DNA of 64,000 nucleotides from Cognatundibacterium luofuense (GCF_018139685.1 NZ_JAGSPN010000003.1:186001-250000), one strand, 5' to 3'; numbered from the stretch's first letter, positions 51,986 through 62,004 are shown. Made by a program: numbers and translations. Notes: generated from the letters alone by a model not told the origin.

Positions 51986-53868
51986 AATCATCGCGAACGC
52001 ATTCTGTACATCCGCTACCGCCGCAAATGGCACGCCGGAGATTATTGCAGGGATTATCTATTGCGGGACTCGGACTGGGGCTGGAAGGAGGACTCATGAA
52101 ATCTGCGTTAGCCGCAACGCAGAACCCATGGCAGCAGGCTGATGATATCGTTGCACGCTTAAGGCAGCCACTGCAGTTTCGGAAGAAGGATTATCTGATT
52201 ACTGCGTACGGTGCGCGCACTTGCAATTTAAGGAAAGTGACTGCCTGGATTTCATTTGAGGAACAGGCACTCACCGAAACCCCCGACGATAATGCGCCGG
52301 ATTGCTATGCCGCGATTCGTACTGCAATTGAAACCTGTCACCGTGAAGGTGGCGGACGTGTCGTGATTCCGGCCGGAAACTGGTTTTGCGCTGGCCCTAT
52401 TGTGCTGCTCTCAAATGTGCATGTGCATTTGCAAGCCGGTGCGCATGTTTATTTCAGTCACAGACCGGAAGACTATGCCCGTCACGGTGAAGTGGATTGC
52501 GGTGAGAACGGGCGTCTGACGATTTCTCGCTGGCAAAGCAATGATTGTCTGAATTACTCACCGATGGTGTACGCCCGTAATCAGGACAATATTGCGCTGA
52601 CAGGTGAAGACTGGACAGCAGTCTTGCATGGTCAGGGTGGCGTTGCATTTAATGATGCCGGTGATTGCTGGTGGACATGGAAAGGCAAACTGAAAACCAT
52701 TAATGCAGTCGGGCAGAATTCGGTTCCGAATTACAAGGCAGGTAAGCCGTCTGAAAACGCTGTGAATCCGCTGAATGCAGAGTCACTGACACAACTGGCA
52801 CCATCGCTCGGCGAAGCAATGCGTCAGTTAATACAGGGACAGGGAGATAAATGGCGGGCTGATGCCAACTATTTGCCTGCATTGTCGGAAGCCGGCGTAC
52901 CGCTGGAGAAAAGAGTTTTCGGGAAAGGACATTTTTTGCGGCCACCGATGATACAACTGATTGGCTGCCGCAAAGTATTGCTTGAGGGTTACGAGGTCAG
53001 AGATACGCCGTTCTGGCAGCATCATCCTGTCGCCTGTACGGATGTGGTTATCCGTAAAGTGCATGCCAAAAGCCACGGCCCTAACAGCGACGGATTTGAT
53101 CCGGAAGCCTGTAATTATGTGCTGGTGGAAGAGTGTACCTTTGATTCCGGTGATGATTGTATTGCCATTAAGGCTGGTAAAAACCGTGATACCCAGTACG
53201 GTCCATCACAGAATATCGTCATTCAGCATTGCACTATGCAAAGTGGACACGGTGCAGTGACGCTGGGTAGTGAAATGGCTGGCGGTATTCAGCATGTGTA
53301 TGCGCGCCACCTGCTGTTTGAAAACATACACTGGAAAACGAATCCGCTGAATACGGCGATTCGCTTAAAAACCAATCTGAACCGGGGCGGCTTTTTGCGC
53401 CATTTCTATGTGCAGGATGTCCGTATTCCGAATGGTGTGCAAACCAGTCCGTCGTTCTATACCTCTTTGCCGGGTTCGCCGATACAGTCAAAAACCGTTG
53501 CGACAGCTGCAGGTGCGGTCGTGACCTTTGACTGTGATTACACACCCGTCAGCGACAACGTGAGGATTCGTCCGCCGGTCGTCGAAGATATACATATTTC
53601 CGGTATTCGCGTCGGTAATGTGGATACCGGAAAAGGGCAGTACTCGTGTTATCAGGCCATCGTGATTCTTGGCCCGGTCGCATCCGATTACAATGGCCCT
53701 GCGCCTGTTCCGCCAGTACCTGCGGTACAAAGAGTCACGATACGTGATTGCGATTTCGGTACGCCGGTAGCATCGTCAAATCCCGTGTATTTGTATAACG
53801 TCAGGGATTTACAACTGACTGATGTCCGCATTGGCGGAAAAGTCCTGAACGGACAATTCTCCGGTTAA
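51982..53868 (+). CDS. GH28 polygalacturonase-like enzyme, Tat-type signal (paralogue B)
   Basis: 628 residues, starting inside the stop of the fusion gene (ATGA). N-terminal MARRRLLQGLSIAGLGLGL is a twin-arginine-like signal. It is closely similar along its length to the protein at 46463. The catalytic motifs are NSDGFDPEA, FDSGDDCIAIKAGKN, SGHGAVTLGSEMAGG and IRLKTN, all standard GH28. The insert around residues 220-310 is shared with paralogue A. The pair probably arose by duplication and now flanks the esterase and fusion genes. Exo-acting galacturonosidase activity is possible but not provable from sequence. Confidence 0.87.
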   Translation: MKSSRTHSVHPLPPQMARRRLLQGLSIAGLGLGLEGGLMKSALAATQNPWQQADDIVARLRQPLQFRKKDYLITAYGARTCNLRKVTAWISFEEQALTETPDDNAPDCYAAIRTAIETCHREGGGRVVIPAGNWFCAGPIVLLSNVHVHLQAGAHVYFSHRPEDYARHGEVDCGENGRLTISRWQSNDCLNYSPMVYARNQDNIALTGEDWTAVLHGQGGVAFNDAGDCWWTWKGKLKTINAVGQNSVPNYKAGKPSENAVNPLNAESLTQLAPSLGEAMRQLIQGQGDKWRADANYLPALSEAGVPLEKRVFGKGHFLRPPMIQLIGCRKVLLEGYEVRDTPFWQHHPVACTDVVIRKVHAKSHGPNSDGFDPEACNYVLVEECTFDSGDDCIAIKAGKNRDTQYGPSQNIVIQHCTMQSGHGAVTLGSEMAGGIQHVYARHLLFENIHWKTNPLNTAIRLKTNLNRGGFLRHFYVQDVRIPNGVQTSPSFYTSLPGSPIQSKTVATAAGAVVTFDCDYTPVSDNVRIRPPVVEDIHISGIRVGNVDTGKGQYSCYQAIVILGPVASDYNGPAPVPPVPAVQRVTIRDCDFGTPVASSNPVYLYNVRDLQLTDVRIGGKVLNGQFSG

Positions 53869-53903
53869 AAAAAGAGCCGGTGCCGGATTTCCGGTACCGG
53901 CTC
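53867..53903 (-). terminator. Rho-independent terminator after the minus-strand chemoreceptor gene
   Basis: A 13-bp stem (GAGCCGGTGCCGG with CCGGTACCGGCTC, one G-T pair) and a 4-base loop. On the minus strand a run of seven T follows. It sits between convergent genes. Confidence 0.82.
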
Positions 53904-53956
53904 AACAGCCATTTCATTTTGAAGAAATGGCCGCCCAGAGCTTATGCTTTGTCTGA

Positions 53957-55564
53957 TCAGCGAATGGCGGTCATACGTTTGACTGGTCGGGCCGGATGAA
54001 TACGGCTGACTGAAACGGTCGCTTCTTTTGCAGCGTCATCCGGTAAGGTGAATTCGCGTACCAGGGTTGCAAGACCGGAAGCCTGTAACTGCAGACTGTC
54101 TGCAGCTGCGGCAGCTTCTTCCACCAGTGCTGCATTTTGTTGCGTCACACTGTCCATCTGGCGAATGGCTTCGCCGATTTGTGTAATACCAGTGTGTTGT
54201 TCTTCACTGGCTGCGGTGATTTCCTGCATGATAGAGGCGACTTTGCCAAAGCCGTCGACAATGCGGTGAATGGACGTACCGGCTTCCTGCGCCAGTTGAT
54301 TACCCGCTTCCACCTGCTGTTGTGACGCATCAATCAGAACCTTAATTTCTTTCGCTGCAGATGCGCAGCGTTGCGCAAGGCTGCGGACTTCTGATGCAAC
54401 GACAGCGAATCCGCGCCCCTGTTCTCCGGCACGCGCAGCTTCAACAGCGGCATTCAGTGCCAGGATATTGGTCTGAAACGCGATACCGTCGATCATGCTG
54501 ACGATATCCACCACAGCACGTGCAGACTGCGTAATTGTTTCCATGGTGTTCAGCATGTTACTCATCACTTCACCGCCCTGACTTGCCAGTATGGTCGCTT
54601 CACGTGTCAGATTGTTGGCGTGACGGGCATGTTCCATGTTCAGGCGCACTGTCTGCTCCAGTTCATGCAGTGTCGCAGAAGTTTCTTCCAGTGCGCTGGC
54701 CTGTTCTTCCGTACGCGACGATAAATCCAGATTGCCCGCAGCGATCTGTGTCGATGCCGTTGCAATTTGTTCGGAGCTGGTACGGATACGGCTGACTGTT
54801 TCCGCCAGATGGCTTTGCATGATCTGCATATAACGCAGCAAGCTGTTCTGATATTTCGGGCTGACTTCAATTGCACCGGACAAATCATTGTCTGAAATAC
54901 GCTGAGTGATCGCGGTTGCGTAGGCAGGCTCACCACCAAGGGTGGCGAGAATAGAGCGGATAATGCTCCAGCCGGCAGTGACCAGAATACCCAGCCCGAT
55001 GACAAAGATTGCCAGCAGAATGCTGGCAGCATTCCAATAGGTTTCCTGAATATCATCACTGAAGAAACCGGTACCTATCCACCAGTTCCAAGGCGTGAAT
55101 TCCACCAGCCCGTTCAGTTTGGGGGCCAGTGATCCGTCGGGGCGACGGGATTGCATGGTGACCAGCGCGATGTGCGCATCGCGTAAGGCTTCGCGGTAAG
55201 CCTGTGCATCCGGCTTGCCATCCATCGTTTGCCCCTGTGCAATGGTGCCGATTTTTTTCGCATCCGGATGTACCAGGTTTAAGCCATCCGGCAACCGTAC
55301 CCAGTAATAGCTGACACCGTGACGAAGCTGGGATAAGGCGGCCTTTGCCTGCTTTTGAGCTGCTTCACGACTGAGCTCGCCTTTTTGTTCTAACTGATAA
55401 TAATGTCTGACCAGATTTTCACCCATATACAGCATAGTTTCGATCTGGTACTGACGGTCTTTCATCAGTACGCTGTACAGAGAAGAAAGCCCGACACCAC
55501 CAACGGTGGCAATCGCAAGCGCAGCGGCTCCGACTAACAGCAATAATTTTCTGAAAATATTCAT
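53957..55564 (-). CDS. Methyl-accepting chemotaxis protein with single Cache domain
   Basis: 535 residues: membrane segment about 7-28; single Cache periplasmic sensor (about 35-180; GVSYYWVRLPDGLNLVHPDA, WNWWIGTGFFSDDI); second membrane segment about 185-205; HAMP-like region; signalling hairpin ([20 protein letters not shown]). It has no clear ribosome site. The single-Cache (sCache_2) group senses small organic acids. Placement between two pectinase clusters suggests taxis to galacturonate or a pectin product; this is inference. Confidence 0.92.
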   Translation of the reverse strand: MNIFRKLLLLVGAAALAIATVGGVGLSSLYSVLMKDRQYQIETMLYMGENLVRHYYQLEQKGELSREAAQKQAKAALSQLRHGVSYYWVRLPDGLNLVHPDAKKIGTIAQGQTMDGKPDAQAYREALRDAHIALVTMQSRRPDGSLAPKLNGLVEFTPWNWWIGTGFFSDDIQETYWNAASILLAIFVIGLGILVTAGWSIIRSILATLGGEPAYATAITQRISDNDLSGAIEVSPKYQNSLLRYMQIMQSHLAETVSRIRTSSEQIATASTQIAAGNLDLSSRTEEQASALEETSATLHELEQTVRLNMEHARHANNLTREATILASQGGEVMSNMLNTMETITQSARAVVDIVSMIDGIAFQTNILALNAAVEAARAGEQGRGFAVVASEVRSLAQRCASAAKEIKVLIDASQQQVEAGNQLAQEAGTSIHRIVDGFGKVASIMQEITAASEEQHTGITQIGEAIRQMDSVTQQNAALVEEAAAAADSLQLQASGLATLVREFTLPDDAAKEATVSVSRIHPARPVKRMTAIR

Positions 55565-55616
55565 GTTGATCAGGAAGTGAGGATTGCCGGAAGACGGCTA
55601 CGCAATTGTGAAAACA

Positions 55617-55650
55617 GGGAGTGAGCGGATGCAGATATCCGCGCACTCCC
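55617..55650 (-). terminator. Hairpin terminator after the GH28 lipoprotein gene
   Basis: GGGAGTG-A-GCGGAT / ATCCGC-G-CACTCCC, a 13-pair stem with one mismatch and a 6-base loop. It is followed on the minus strand by TGTTTTC. It lies 63 bases past the GH28 stop and before the chemoreceptor gene. Confidence 0.6.
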
Positions 55651-55712
55651 GTGGTATCAGATCCGTTCTTTTCGCTTTGAAAGAGACGGATCTGTCTTCC
55701 GGTTAAAAAGGC

Positions 55713-57839
55713 TTATTTGTCCCATCCGGAGCCGAAAATATTCGACTGGCCGATAGCAGGAAAATCGACGAATGCCTTACTGCAATCCAGTACTTTGTCG
55801 GCATCGACTGCCCAGGTTGCAACGCCGTTGACCGTAACGCGATTTTCTGCAGAGGCAAGTACCGGCAGGTTCACGCCTTTAATCGTCAGCTGTGCATCAG
55901 ATGCCGTAATGCGTACATTTGACGGATTTTCAGCGACAACATTCGTCATGGTCATAACCAGCGGGAACGCTGGCAGATTAAGACCACCGGTATTTGCCTG
56001 AAAGCCTTGCAGCTTGACTGCGGTATCGCCGAAGATACGAACGTTTTCCATACGGATATCATGGAAGTTCGGTACGCGCGGACCAGTGGCCGGTAACGGA
56101 CGTGTGCTGTAGTAAGTGGTGAACAGCAAGGCGTTGTCCGCATCACGAATACAAATATTTTTGTAATTGATATTGCTGACTTCGCCGCCGCGCGCGTAAT
56201 CCGATTTGATACGCAAGCCTTCTTCGGAATGCATGAAGGAGTTGTCGTACACTTCCATATTGGTCACACCGGCATTCGTTTCGCTACCGACAGAAATACC
56301 GTGTCCCCAGTAAATATGGTTATGCGCAATCACCATGCCGTATTTGCGGTCACTGCGTACATCGCGGTTGCCGTCAATGGCCGGAAGATTACTGCCTGCC
56401 GGACTCGGGTTATTGGAACCCTTCATCGCGACATCGTCATCACCTGTACTGACATAGTTGTAGGCGAACACGAAGTTTTTCAGATAACCGTCGAATGCGA
56501 TTTTTGCTGATGAAGTGGTGGATTTACCGGTAGTCAGCGCAACGATGGTCGGACTGGAAGCTGCACCCGGGTCAAATGCATCCGTGTTTTTGACATTGTC
56601 CTTGGTATAGGTATCACCTGTGTACAGCGGATTACCATTACCTGCAGGATTCGCAAATGCAGCCAGCGACGGTGTCTGTACCTTCACACCCCAGACAGTC
56701 AGGCCATCAACACCACTTGGTACAACGTGGAAGTTGGCGCTGTTGTTCAGCGTTACACGATACAGGGTCAGGTTTTTCGCATAGTTGAATACCATCATGC
56801 GGAAATTCGATTGCGAGCCGGAACCGGTAGAACCGTTCTGCACCATGTTGCCGAGGTAAGCCAGATCCCACCAGGTCATGTTGCGGGCAGTGGTTTTGGA
56901 ATTCACCAGTGTGCCGCCGTTGTCACAAGCGGTACCATCGGCTGCCTGTTGACCTTTTGCATATGCCACATAGGTGTTGGAGCAGGTCAGGTCGACTTTC
57001 ATTAGCGGATACAGCTTATCGGTCGTCACAATTTCTGCATAGCCACGGCTGTCAATAGCGCCGTCACCGACAACCGCAGAGTTGATCAGATTATTACCGT
57101 TGATCAGTGCAAGACAGTTGCCGGAACTACCGGCTTTGGTGGAGCTGACTGCGGTATTAGCACAGTACGGACCGGCCAGATTCGGTGAGTATGCTTTGAC
57201 ATCGCGGCTCGCGTACATCGTCACACCTTTGTCGATCCACAACGTCACGCCGGAGGGCAGGGTCAGCGGGCCGGTGATAAAACTGTCACCCACGCCTTTG
57301 CTGTTGACGACCAGACGTACGGCAAATTTGCTGCCACGGTATTGTGGTTTTGCCAGTTCTTCACCGGACACACCGGCGATATTTTTATTCGGAACGGCGG
57401 CAGCCTGTTGCTGAGCAACGGCAGCTGCATCGGCTGCTGCAATGGCAGCGCCGACTTCTTTATCGACTGCGGCACCACAGGCGTCCAGTGCAGCCTGAAT
57501 ACGCGCCTGATCCGGGTTAACGACAGCCGGATCAGCTGCAATGCCGACACCCGGTTTTGAAGGGTCAGCTTCCGGTGGCAGAGAACCATCCGGGCGACGC
57601 ACCAGATTCGGGCTTGCTTCCAGCGTTGCACAGACTTGCGCATCGGTAGGCAAAGTCGGTTCAGGCGGCAGAGCCGGATCAAACGTTGTTGTGCCGACTT
57701 TAAATACTTCACCCGGCGAATAGCTGACCGCAGTACTGTCGCTGCCACCACCGCCGCCTCCGCATGCGCTCAGAATCAGGGTTGTTGCCAGCGTGCTGAC
57801 GGTTGCAATCGGTAATACAAAGCTTTGTTTTTTCATCAT
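55713..57839 (-). CDS. GH28 polygalacturonase lipoprotein
   Basis: 708 residues from ATG 57839, the first ATG after GGAG; an upstream ATG at 57857 contains the ribosome site itself. The lipobox LSAC (Cys26) is followed by six Gly, so it is a surface or periplasmic lipoprotein. A Pro-rich/Ala-rich region (to about 165) precedes the GH28 beta-helix, with NTDAFDPG, STGDDDVAMKG, YWGHGISVGSE and LRIKSD, so the catalytic residues are complete. Long inserts between strands make it larger than usual. The porin gene is 24 bases upstream, so the two are cotranscribed. Confidence 0.87.
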   Translation of the reverse strand: MMKKQSFVLPIATVSTLATTLILSACGGGGGGSDSTAVSYSPGEVFKVGTTTFDPALPPEPTLPTDAQVCATLEASPNLVRRPDGSLPPEADPSKPGVGIAADPAVVNPDQARIQAALDACGAAVDKEVGAAIAAADAAAVAQQQAAAVPNKNIAGVSGEELAKPQYRGSKFAVRLVVNSKGVGDSFITGPLTLPSGVTLWIDKGVTMYASRDVKAYSPNLAGPYCANTAVSSTKAGSSGNCLALINGNNLINSAVVGDGAIDSRGYAEIVTTDKLYPLMKVDLTCSNTYVAYAKGQQAADGTACDNGGTLVNSKTTARNMTWWDLAYLGNMVQNGSTGSGSQSNFRMMVFNYAKNLTLYRVTLNNSANFHVVPSGVDGLTVWGVKVQTPSLAAFANPAGNGNPLYTGDTYTKDNVKNTDAFDPGAASSPTIVALTTGKSTTSSAKIAFDGYLKNFVFAYNYVSTGDDDVAMKGSNNPSPAGSNLPAIDGNRDVRSDRKYGMVIAHNHIYWGHGISVGSETNAGVTNMEVYDNSFMHSEEGLRIKSDYARGGEVSNINYKNICIRDADNALLFTTYYSTRPLPATGPRVPNFHDIRMENVRIFGDTAVKLQGFQANTGGLNLPAFPLVMTMTNVVAENPSNVRITASDAQLTIKGVNLPVLASAENRVTVNGVATWAVDADKVLDCSKAFVDFPAIGQSNIFGSGWDK

Positions 57840-57863
57840 GATGATTGTCTCCTTCATCCGGCA

Positions 57864-59123
57864 TCAGAATCGGGCCAGCATGCCAACGCCGATAGCGCGG
57901 GGGCTGTCACCCGGTGCGAGGAATGCGGACGAAGTACCCAGATTGTTACTCTTCAGCGGGGATTGTCCGAGGTTGATACTTGCCTGAGCGTTATTCGTGA
58001 TTTTTGTGAAATACACATACGGCGTCAGCATGTCGTTCAGCTTGTAACGCAACATCAGCGAAACCTGTTTTGCCTCGAAATCGCTTTCTGTAAACTGACG
58101 CACACCTTTGAGACCACCGAGTTTGCCGTAGCCGGCCAGAACGCTGGCTTGTCCGAAGTCTTGTGCGACGGTCAGAACAAACGCATTTTGTTTCAGCGTA
58201 TTGTCCGTATTGCCTGTGTAAATACTGGAGGCACTCGGATTATTGAACTGGGAAATACCGAAGCGGGCTGTTTCGTAGCCTGCGCCCAGCGTGGTGCCAG
58301 TAGGTAATGCATAGCTGGCGACCAGTTTGGTGTATGTCGTGGCGTTGCCATCCTGCGCATTCAGAATCACACCAAAACCGCGTTGCAATTGTGTGGTGTC
58401 GATGCCGGTATTGCTCTGGCGATCGTAGCCGACACCAATACTCAGACCTTCCCATTTATAGCGTGCAGCCAGGGAAAAGCGGCTGCGGTCACTACGGCTG
58501 ACACGGGCTTCATCAAAGCCGTAGGAGGCGCCGGCCTGAATGCCATACAGTTCCGGCGACAAATAGTGCACCGAGTTTTTCATGCGCGACTCACCGCGGC
58601 TGAAAATGCTGTCCTGGTTACCGGATAATTGTGCAGAACTGTTATTGAATCCGTCCACACCGTGAACGGTCATCCCCAGATTACCACCCAGTGCACCACC
58701 GGAACCGACCAGACTGCGGTAGACGGAGTCGCTGTTACCTATGACCAGACGTCCGAAACGCTGGCTGTCGATTCCGACAAAGGTATTGCGGGACTCCAGC
58801 GTGGCGGTCTGCCCATTGTCATTGGTGCCGCCCTGTTCGAAATTGTTCAGGCCACCTTCAATTTGCCAGATGCCTTTTAAATCTTCATTGATGGCTACTT
58901 TGCCGGTGAAACCAATGCGCGAATTGCCGTCAGAAATCCGGCCGCGACGTTCATACGGTGTGGCACCGCCTTTTGCTTCAACGGATTCAATCTGACCATT
59001 GATAAAGCCATACACACTGACGTACTGATTCAGTTCAGCCGCCATACTGGTGCCGGCGGCGCTTGCGCAGATCAGCCCGATGGCTGACTGCAATACTTTT
59101 CGGGTAAAACCATTTTTCTGCAT
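57864..59123 (-). CDS. Gram-negative porin (OmpC family)
   Basis: 419 residues with a signal peptide ending SMAA (about 29). The barrel starts NQYVSVYGFINGQIE, includes the porin_4 style FVGIDSQRFGRLVIGN segment, and ends MLARF with terminal Phe. It is the trimeric general or substrate-specific diffusion porin typical of Burkholderiales. Next to a polygalacturonase lipoprotein, it probably admits galacturonate or short oligomers. Confidence 0.92.
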   Translation of the reverse strand: MQKNGFTRKVLQSAIGLICASAAGTSMAAELNQYVSVYGFINGQIESVEAKGGATPYERRGRISDGNSRIGFTGKVAINEDLKGIWQIEGGLNNFEQGGTNDNGQTATLESRNTFVGIDSQRFGRLVIGNSDSVYRSLVGSGGALGGNLGMTVHGVDGFNNSSAQLSGNQDSIFSRGESRMKNSVHYLSPELYGIQAGASYGFDEARVSRSDRSRFSLAARYKWEGLSIGVGYDRQSNTGIDTTQLQRGFGVILNAQDGNATTYTKLVASYALPTGTTLGAGYETARFGISQFNNPSASSIYTGNTDNTLKQNAFVLTVAQDFGQASVLAGYGKLGGLKGVRQFTESDFEAKQVSLMLRYKLNDMLTPYVYFTKITNNAQASINLGQSPLKSNNLGTSSAFLAPGDSPRAIGVGMLARF

Positions 59124-59578
59124 GATGCGCTCCTGTGAGAAGAGAATGAAAGACGGTGAAATGCAAGCGCCGGAGCGGCTGTGTGCAGGTTGTCGCAGTC
59201 AACACGCAGGCGGATGACTGGTCTGGAACGAGGGCGCGGGTGGAATATGCAACAGACTTCTGACTTGCCGGACATCACCATGCAGGTGAAGATGAGACGA
59301 ACAGCGAGAAAATCTACGAATTCTAATTTACGACATCGTACAACTTAAAAAGCGATTTAACCTTAACAGAGCAGCTGACAGCGACGAGTTATCTCCTGAT
59401 TTCGGATTTTTTCCTGTTAGTTGCAGCAATTCACTGCAAGGAAATCCTGTTCTTTTTAATTTAAGTGGTATGTTATCGTATAACTTGGTTTTTGGAAATA
59501 TTGTGCTGAAAAGGTTTTGACGGCGGTCAGGTGGTATGCACACGCAAGGGGAATGCCCGCCGTCAAAACAAAACTGGT
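59124..59578. promoter_or_regulatory. Porin upstream region with repeated ATCGTAYAACTT motif
   Basis: 455 bases without a gene. The 12-mer ATCGTA(C/T)AACTT occurs on the + strand at 59335-59346 and 59475-59486. The second is part of the palindrome GTTAT-CGT-ATAAC (59473-59485). They may be operators controlling the porin-GH28 unit. They do not look like the TGG-N5-CCA sites at garD, so a second regulator may act here. Confidence 0.4.
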
Positions 59579-60475
59579 TCAGGCCTCCGCGGGAAACAGA
59601 GTTTCTGCAATACCTTGCGCACCGGGGCGGATTATCAGCGAGTGTCCGTTCCATGCATCCGCTGTCTGCGGATCCGGATTGATCGATGTGATAAGCATTT
59701 CATCCATATTGCTGCCGCCGAAGCTGCACATGGCCGGTTTTTTCATCGGCAGACTGATCGTGCGGTCAACTTTGCCTTCCGGTGTGAACCGAATTACAGC
59801 GCCGCCGTCATTGGCGCAAATCCAGTAGCAACCATCGGTATCAATTGCAGCACCGTCAGGACGACCTGCCATGCTGGTCATATCCGCGAAAACGCACTGA
59901 CCATGCGGTGTGCCGGTTGCGGTATCGTAATCAAATGCCCAGATCAGCTGGCGTTGCGGATGCGAGTCAGACAGATACATGGTTTTGCCGTCCGGTGACC
60001 ATGCCAGGCCGTTCTGCGTTAATAACTGACTGACAACCGGTGCAGATAATCCGGCGTCTGTTGTGTAGCGATACAGTTGACCGATATCGCGGGCTGCAGC
60101 CATATACATGAACATGGTGCCGCTCCAGTAACGACCCTGACGATCGCAGCGCCCGTCATTAAAGCGTATGCCCGGCCCTGCTTCCGGCAGCTTCGCCAGC
60201 AGGCTGGCGCTGACTGCCGGACCATCCTGCAGTATGAGATGGAAAATGCCGCTTTCCATCCCCGCGATCAGTGTACCTGCCGTTGTGAGCGCAATATTCG
60301 CAACCATTTCGGCGCAAGCCCAGGAGCGTGTCAGGCCGGAGGCGGGATCAAAGGACCAGATGGTCTTTCCCGGAATATCCACCCAGTACCAGCGTTGCTG
60401 ATGCACGCTCCACAACGGGCTTTCACCCACAATGCAGGATTGCGTACTGACGATGTCAAAATTGTTCGGGTTCAT
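59579..60475 (-). CDS. SMP-30/gluconolactonase-family aldarolactonase
   Basis: 298 residues, a six-bladed beta-propeller metal-dependent lactonase: VGESPLWS (metal-binding Glu), GIRFNDGRCDRQGRYWSGTM (Asn and Asp ligands), NGLAWSPDGKTMYLSDS, RPDGAAIDTDGCYWIC. In this setting the substrate should be the galactaro- or glucarolactone made by Udh, giving galactarate for GarD (as for UxuL/Gli-type enzymes). It is cytoplasmic, without a signal peptide. It follows the hexuronate transporter by 40 bases. Confidence 0.87.
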   Translation of the reverse strand: MNPNNFDIVSTQSCIVGESPLWSVHQQRWYWVDIPGKTIWSFDPASGLTRSWACAEMVANIALTTAGTLIAGMESGIFHLILQDGPAVSASLLAKLPEAGPGIRFNDGRCDRQGRYWSGTMFMYMAAARDIGQLYRYTTDAGLSAPVVSQLLTQNGLAWSPDGKTMYLSDSHPQRQLIWAFDYDTATGTPHGQCVFADMTSMAGRPDGAAIDTDGCYWICANDGGAVIRFTPEGKVDRTISLPMKKPAMCSFGGSNMDEMLITSINPDPQTADAWNGHSLIIRPGAQGIAETLFPAEA

Positions 60476-60515
60476 GTCGGATCAGAATATGTTTGACGAT
60501 AAGGCGATGGTGCGA

Positions 60516-61877
60516 TCAGAGATCAGTAATATCTTTATGCGCCGGAACCAGTAATTTCATGACGGTCCATGCAACCAGATAAGCTACCGCGCAGAAAGAA
60601 AACATGATGGCGTAACCTGTCTGAATACTGCCCGCAGCTTTATAGTAATCAAACAGCCAGCCGCCTGTTTTTGAAACCAGCACGCCACCCAGACCACCAG
60701 CCATACCACCGATACCAACAACGGAAGCGACCGCTTTTTTCGGGAACATATCCGATACTGTGGTAAAGATATTGGCAGACCATGCCTGATGCGCAGAAGC
60801 GCCGATACCGATCAGTAACACCGGAACCCATGCGCTGATGTAACCGAAAGGCTGGGCCAGTAATACGACGAGCGGGAATAAAGCGATCAGTAACATAGCG
60901 CGCATACGGCCTGTGTACGGTGCCATGCCTTGTTTCATGAAATACGCTGGCAGATAACCGCCGCCGATACTGCCCACCATGGTCATGCTGTACAGCACGG
61001 TCAGTGGCAGCACGATATCGGTTTTTTGCATTTTGTACTGCACTTCCAGATACTTTGGCAGCCAGAACAGGAAGAACCACCAGACACCATCGGTCATGAA
61101 TTTACCGAACACAAAAGCCCAGGTCTGACGGTAAGTCAGCAATTTCAGCCAGGATGTTTTTTCACTGGTGACGGCGCCCGGTTCTGCCGGTGCGTCGTGT
61201 TGCTGAATATATGCCAGCTCTTCCTTGCTCATACGGCGCTGATTTTCCGGTTTGGCATACAGCATTTCCCAGAACAGCATCCAGACAAAACCCACTGCAC
61301 CGATGGCAATGAATGCTGTCTGCCAGCCCCATTTTGCTGCAATCCAAGGCACTGTCAGCGGTGCCAGAATGGCGCCGATATTCGCACCGGAATTGAAAAT
61401 GCCGGTAGCAAATGAACGTTCGTGCTTAGGAAAATATTCTGCAGTCGCTTTAATTGCCGCCGGAAAATTACCGGCTTCGCCCAGCGCCAGAATTGCGCGT
61501 GACAACATAAAGCCAGCAACGGAAACAGGAACCACTGCCAGACCAAGTGCGCTCAGCACATTGACCGTCGCTTCACCGGCAGGAATCGCGAACGCATGCA
61601 TGACAGCGCCCAGCGACCAGATGATAATTGCCAGCGTGTACGCTGCTTTGGTGCCTATCTTATCGATCAGACGTCCTGCGAACAGCATCGCGATCGCATA
61701 CACAAACTGAAAAACGGCGGTGATATTGGCGTAATCGGTGTTAGACCAGCCAAATTCTTTACTCAGATCCGGCGCCAGTAAACTCAGAACCTGGCGGTCG
61801 AGATAATTGACTGTGGTGGCAAAAAACAAAAGGGCGCAGATAGTCCAGCGGTATTTGCCGATAGAAGTTGAACTCAT
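60516..61877 (-). CDS. exuT: MFS hexuronate transporter (ExuT-like)
   Basis: 453 residues from ATG 61877 (GGAG eight bases upstream). Twelve membrane segments of the anion:cation symporter family. The first segment carries the diagnostic NYLDRQVLSLLAPDL motif, followed by the GRLIDKIGTKAAY loop of MFS transporters. Among such proteins ExuT and GarP/GudP are closest. The gene neighbourhood (udh pathway genes) favours galacturonate/glucuronate, but aldarates cannot be excluded. Confidence 0.88.
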   Translation of the reverse strand: MSSTSIGKYRWTICALLFFATTVNYLDRQVLSLLAPDLSKEFGWSNTDYANITAVFQFVYAIAMLFAGRLIDKIGTKAAYTLAIIIWSLGAVMHAFAIPAGEATVNVLSALGLAVVPVSVAGFMLSRAILALGEAGNFPAAIKATAEYFPKHERSFATGIFNSGANIGAILAPLTVPWIAAKWGWQTAFIAIGAVGFVWMLFWEMLYAKPENQRRMSKEELAYIQQHDAPAEPGAVTSEKTSWLKLLTYRQTWAFVFGKFMTDGVWWFFLFWLPKYLEVQYKMQKTDIVLPLTVLYSMTMVGSIGGGYLPAYFMKQGMAPYTGRMRAMLLIALFPLVVLLAQPFGYISAWVPVLLIGIGASAHQAWSANIFTTVSDMFPKKAVASVVGIGGMAGGLGGVLVSKTGGWLFDYYKAAGSIQTGYAIMFSFCAVAYLVAWTVMKLLVPAHKDITDL

Positions 61878-62004
61878 CAAGATGTCTCCATATAACCGAT
61901 ACTTGCACATCTGTTGTGTGTGCTTTTCGTGACCAGCCGGATGTCCGGGCAGGATATGGCTGGCAAAAACCGGCGGACAGCTTTGCGCTATCCGCCGGTT
62001 ACTT

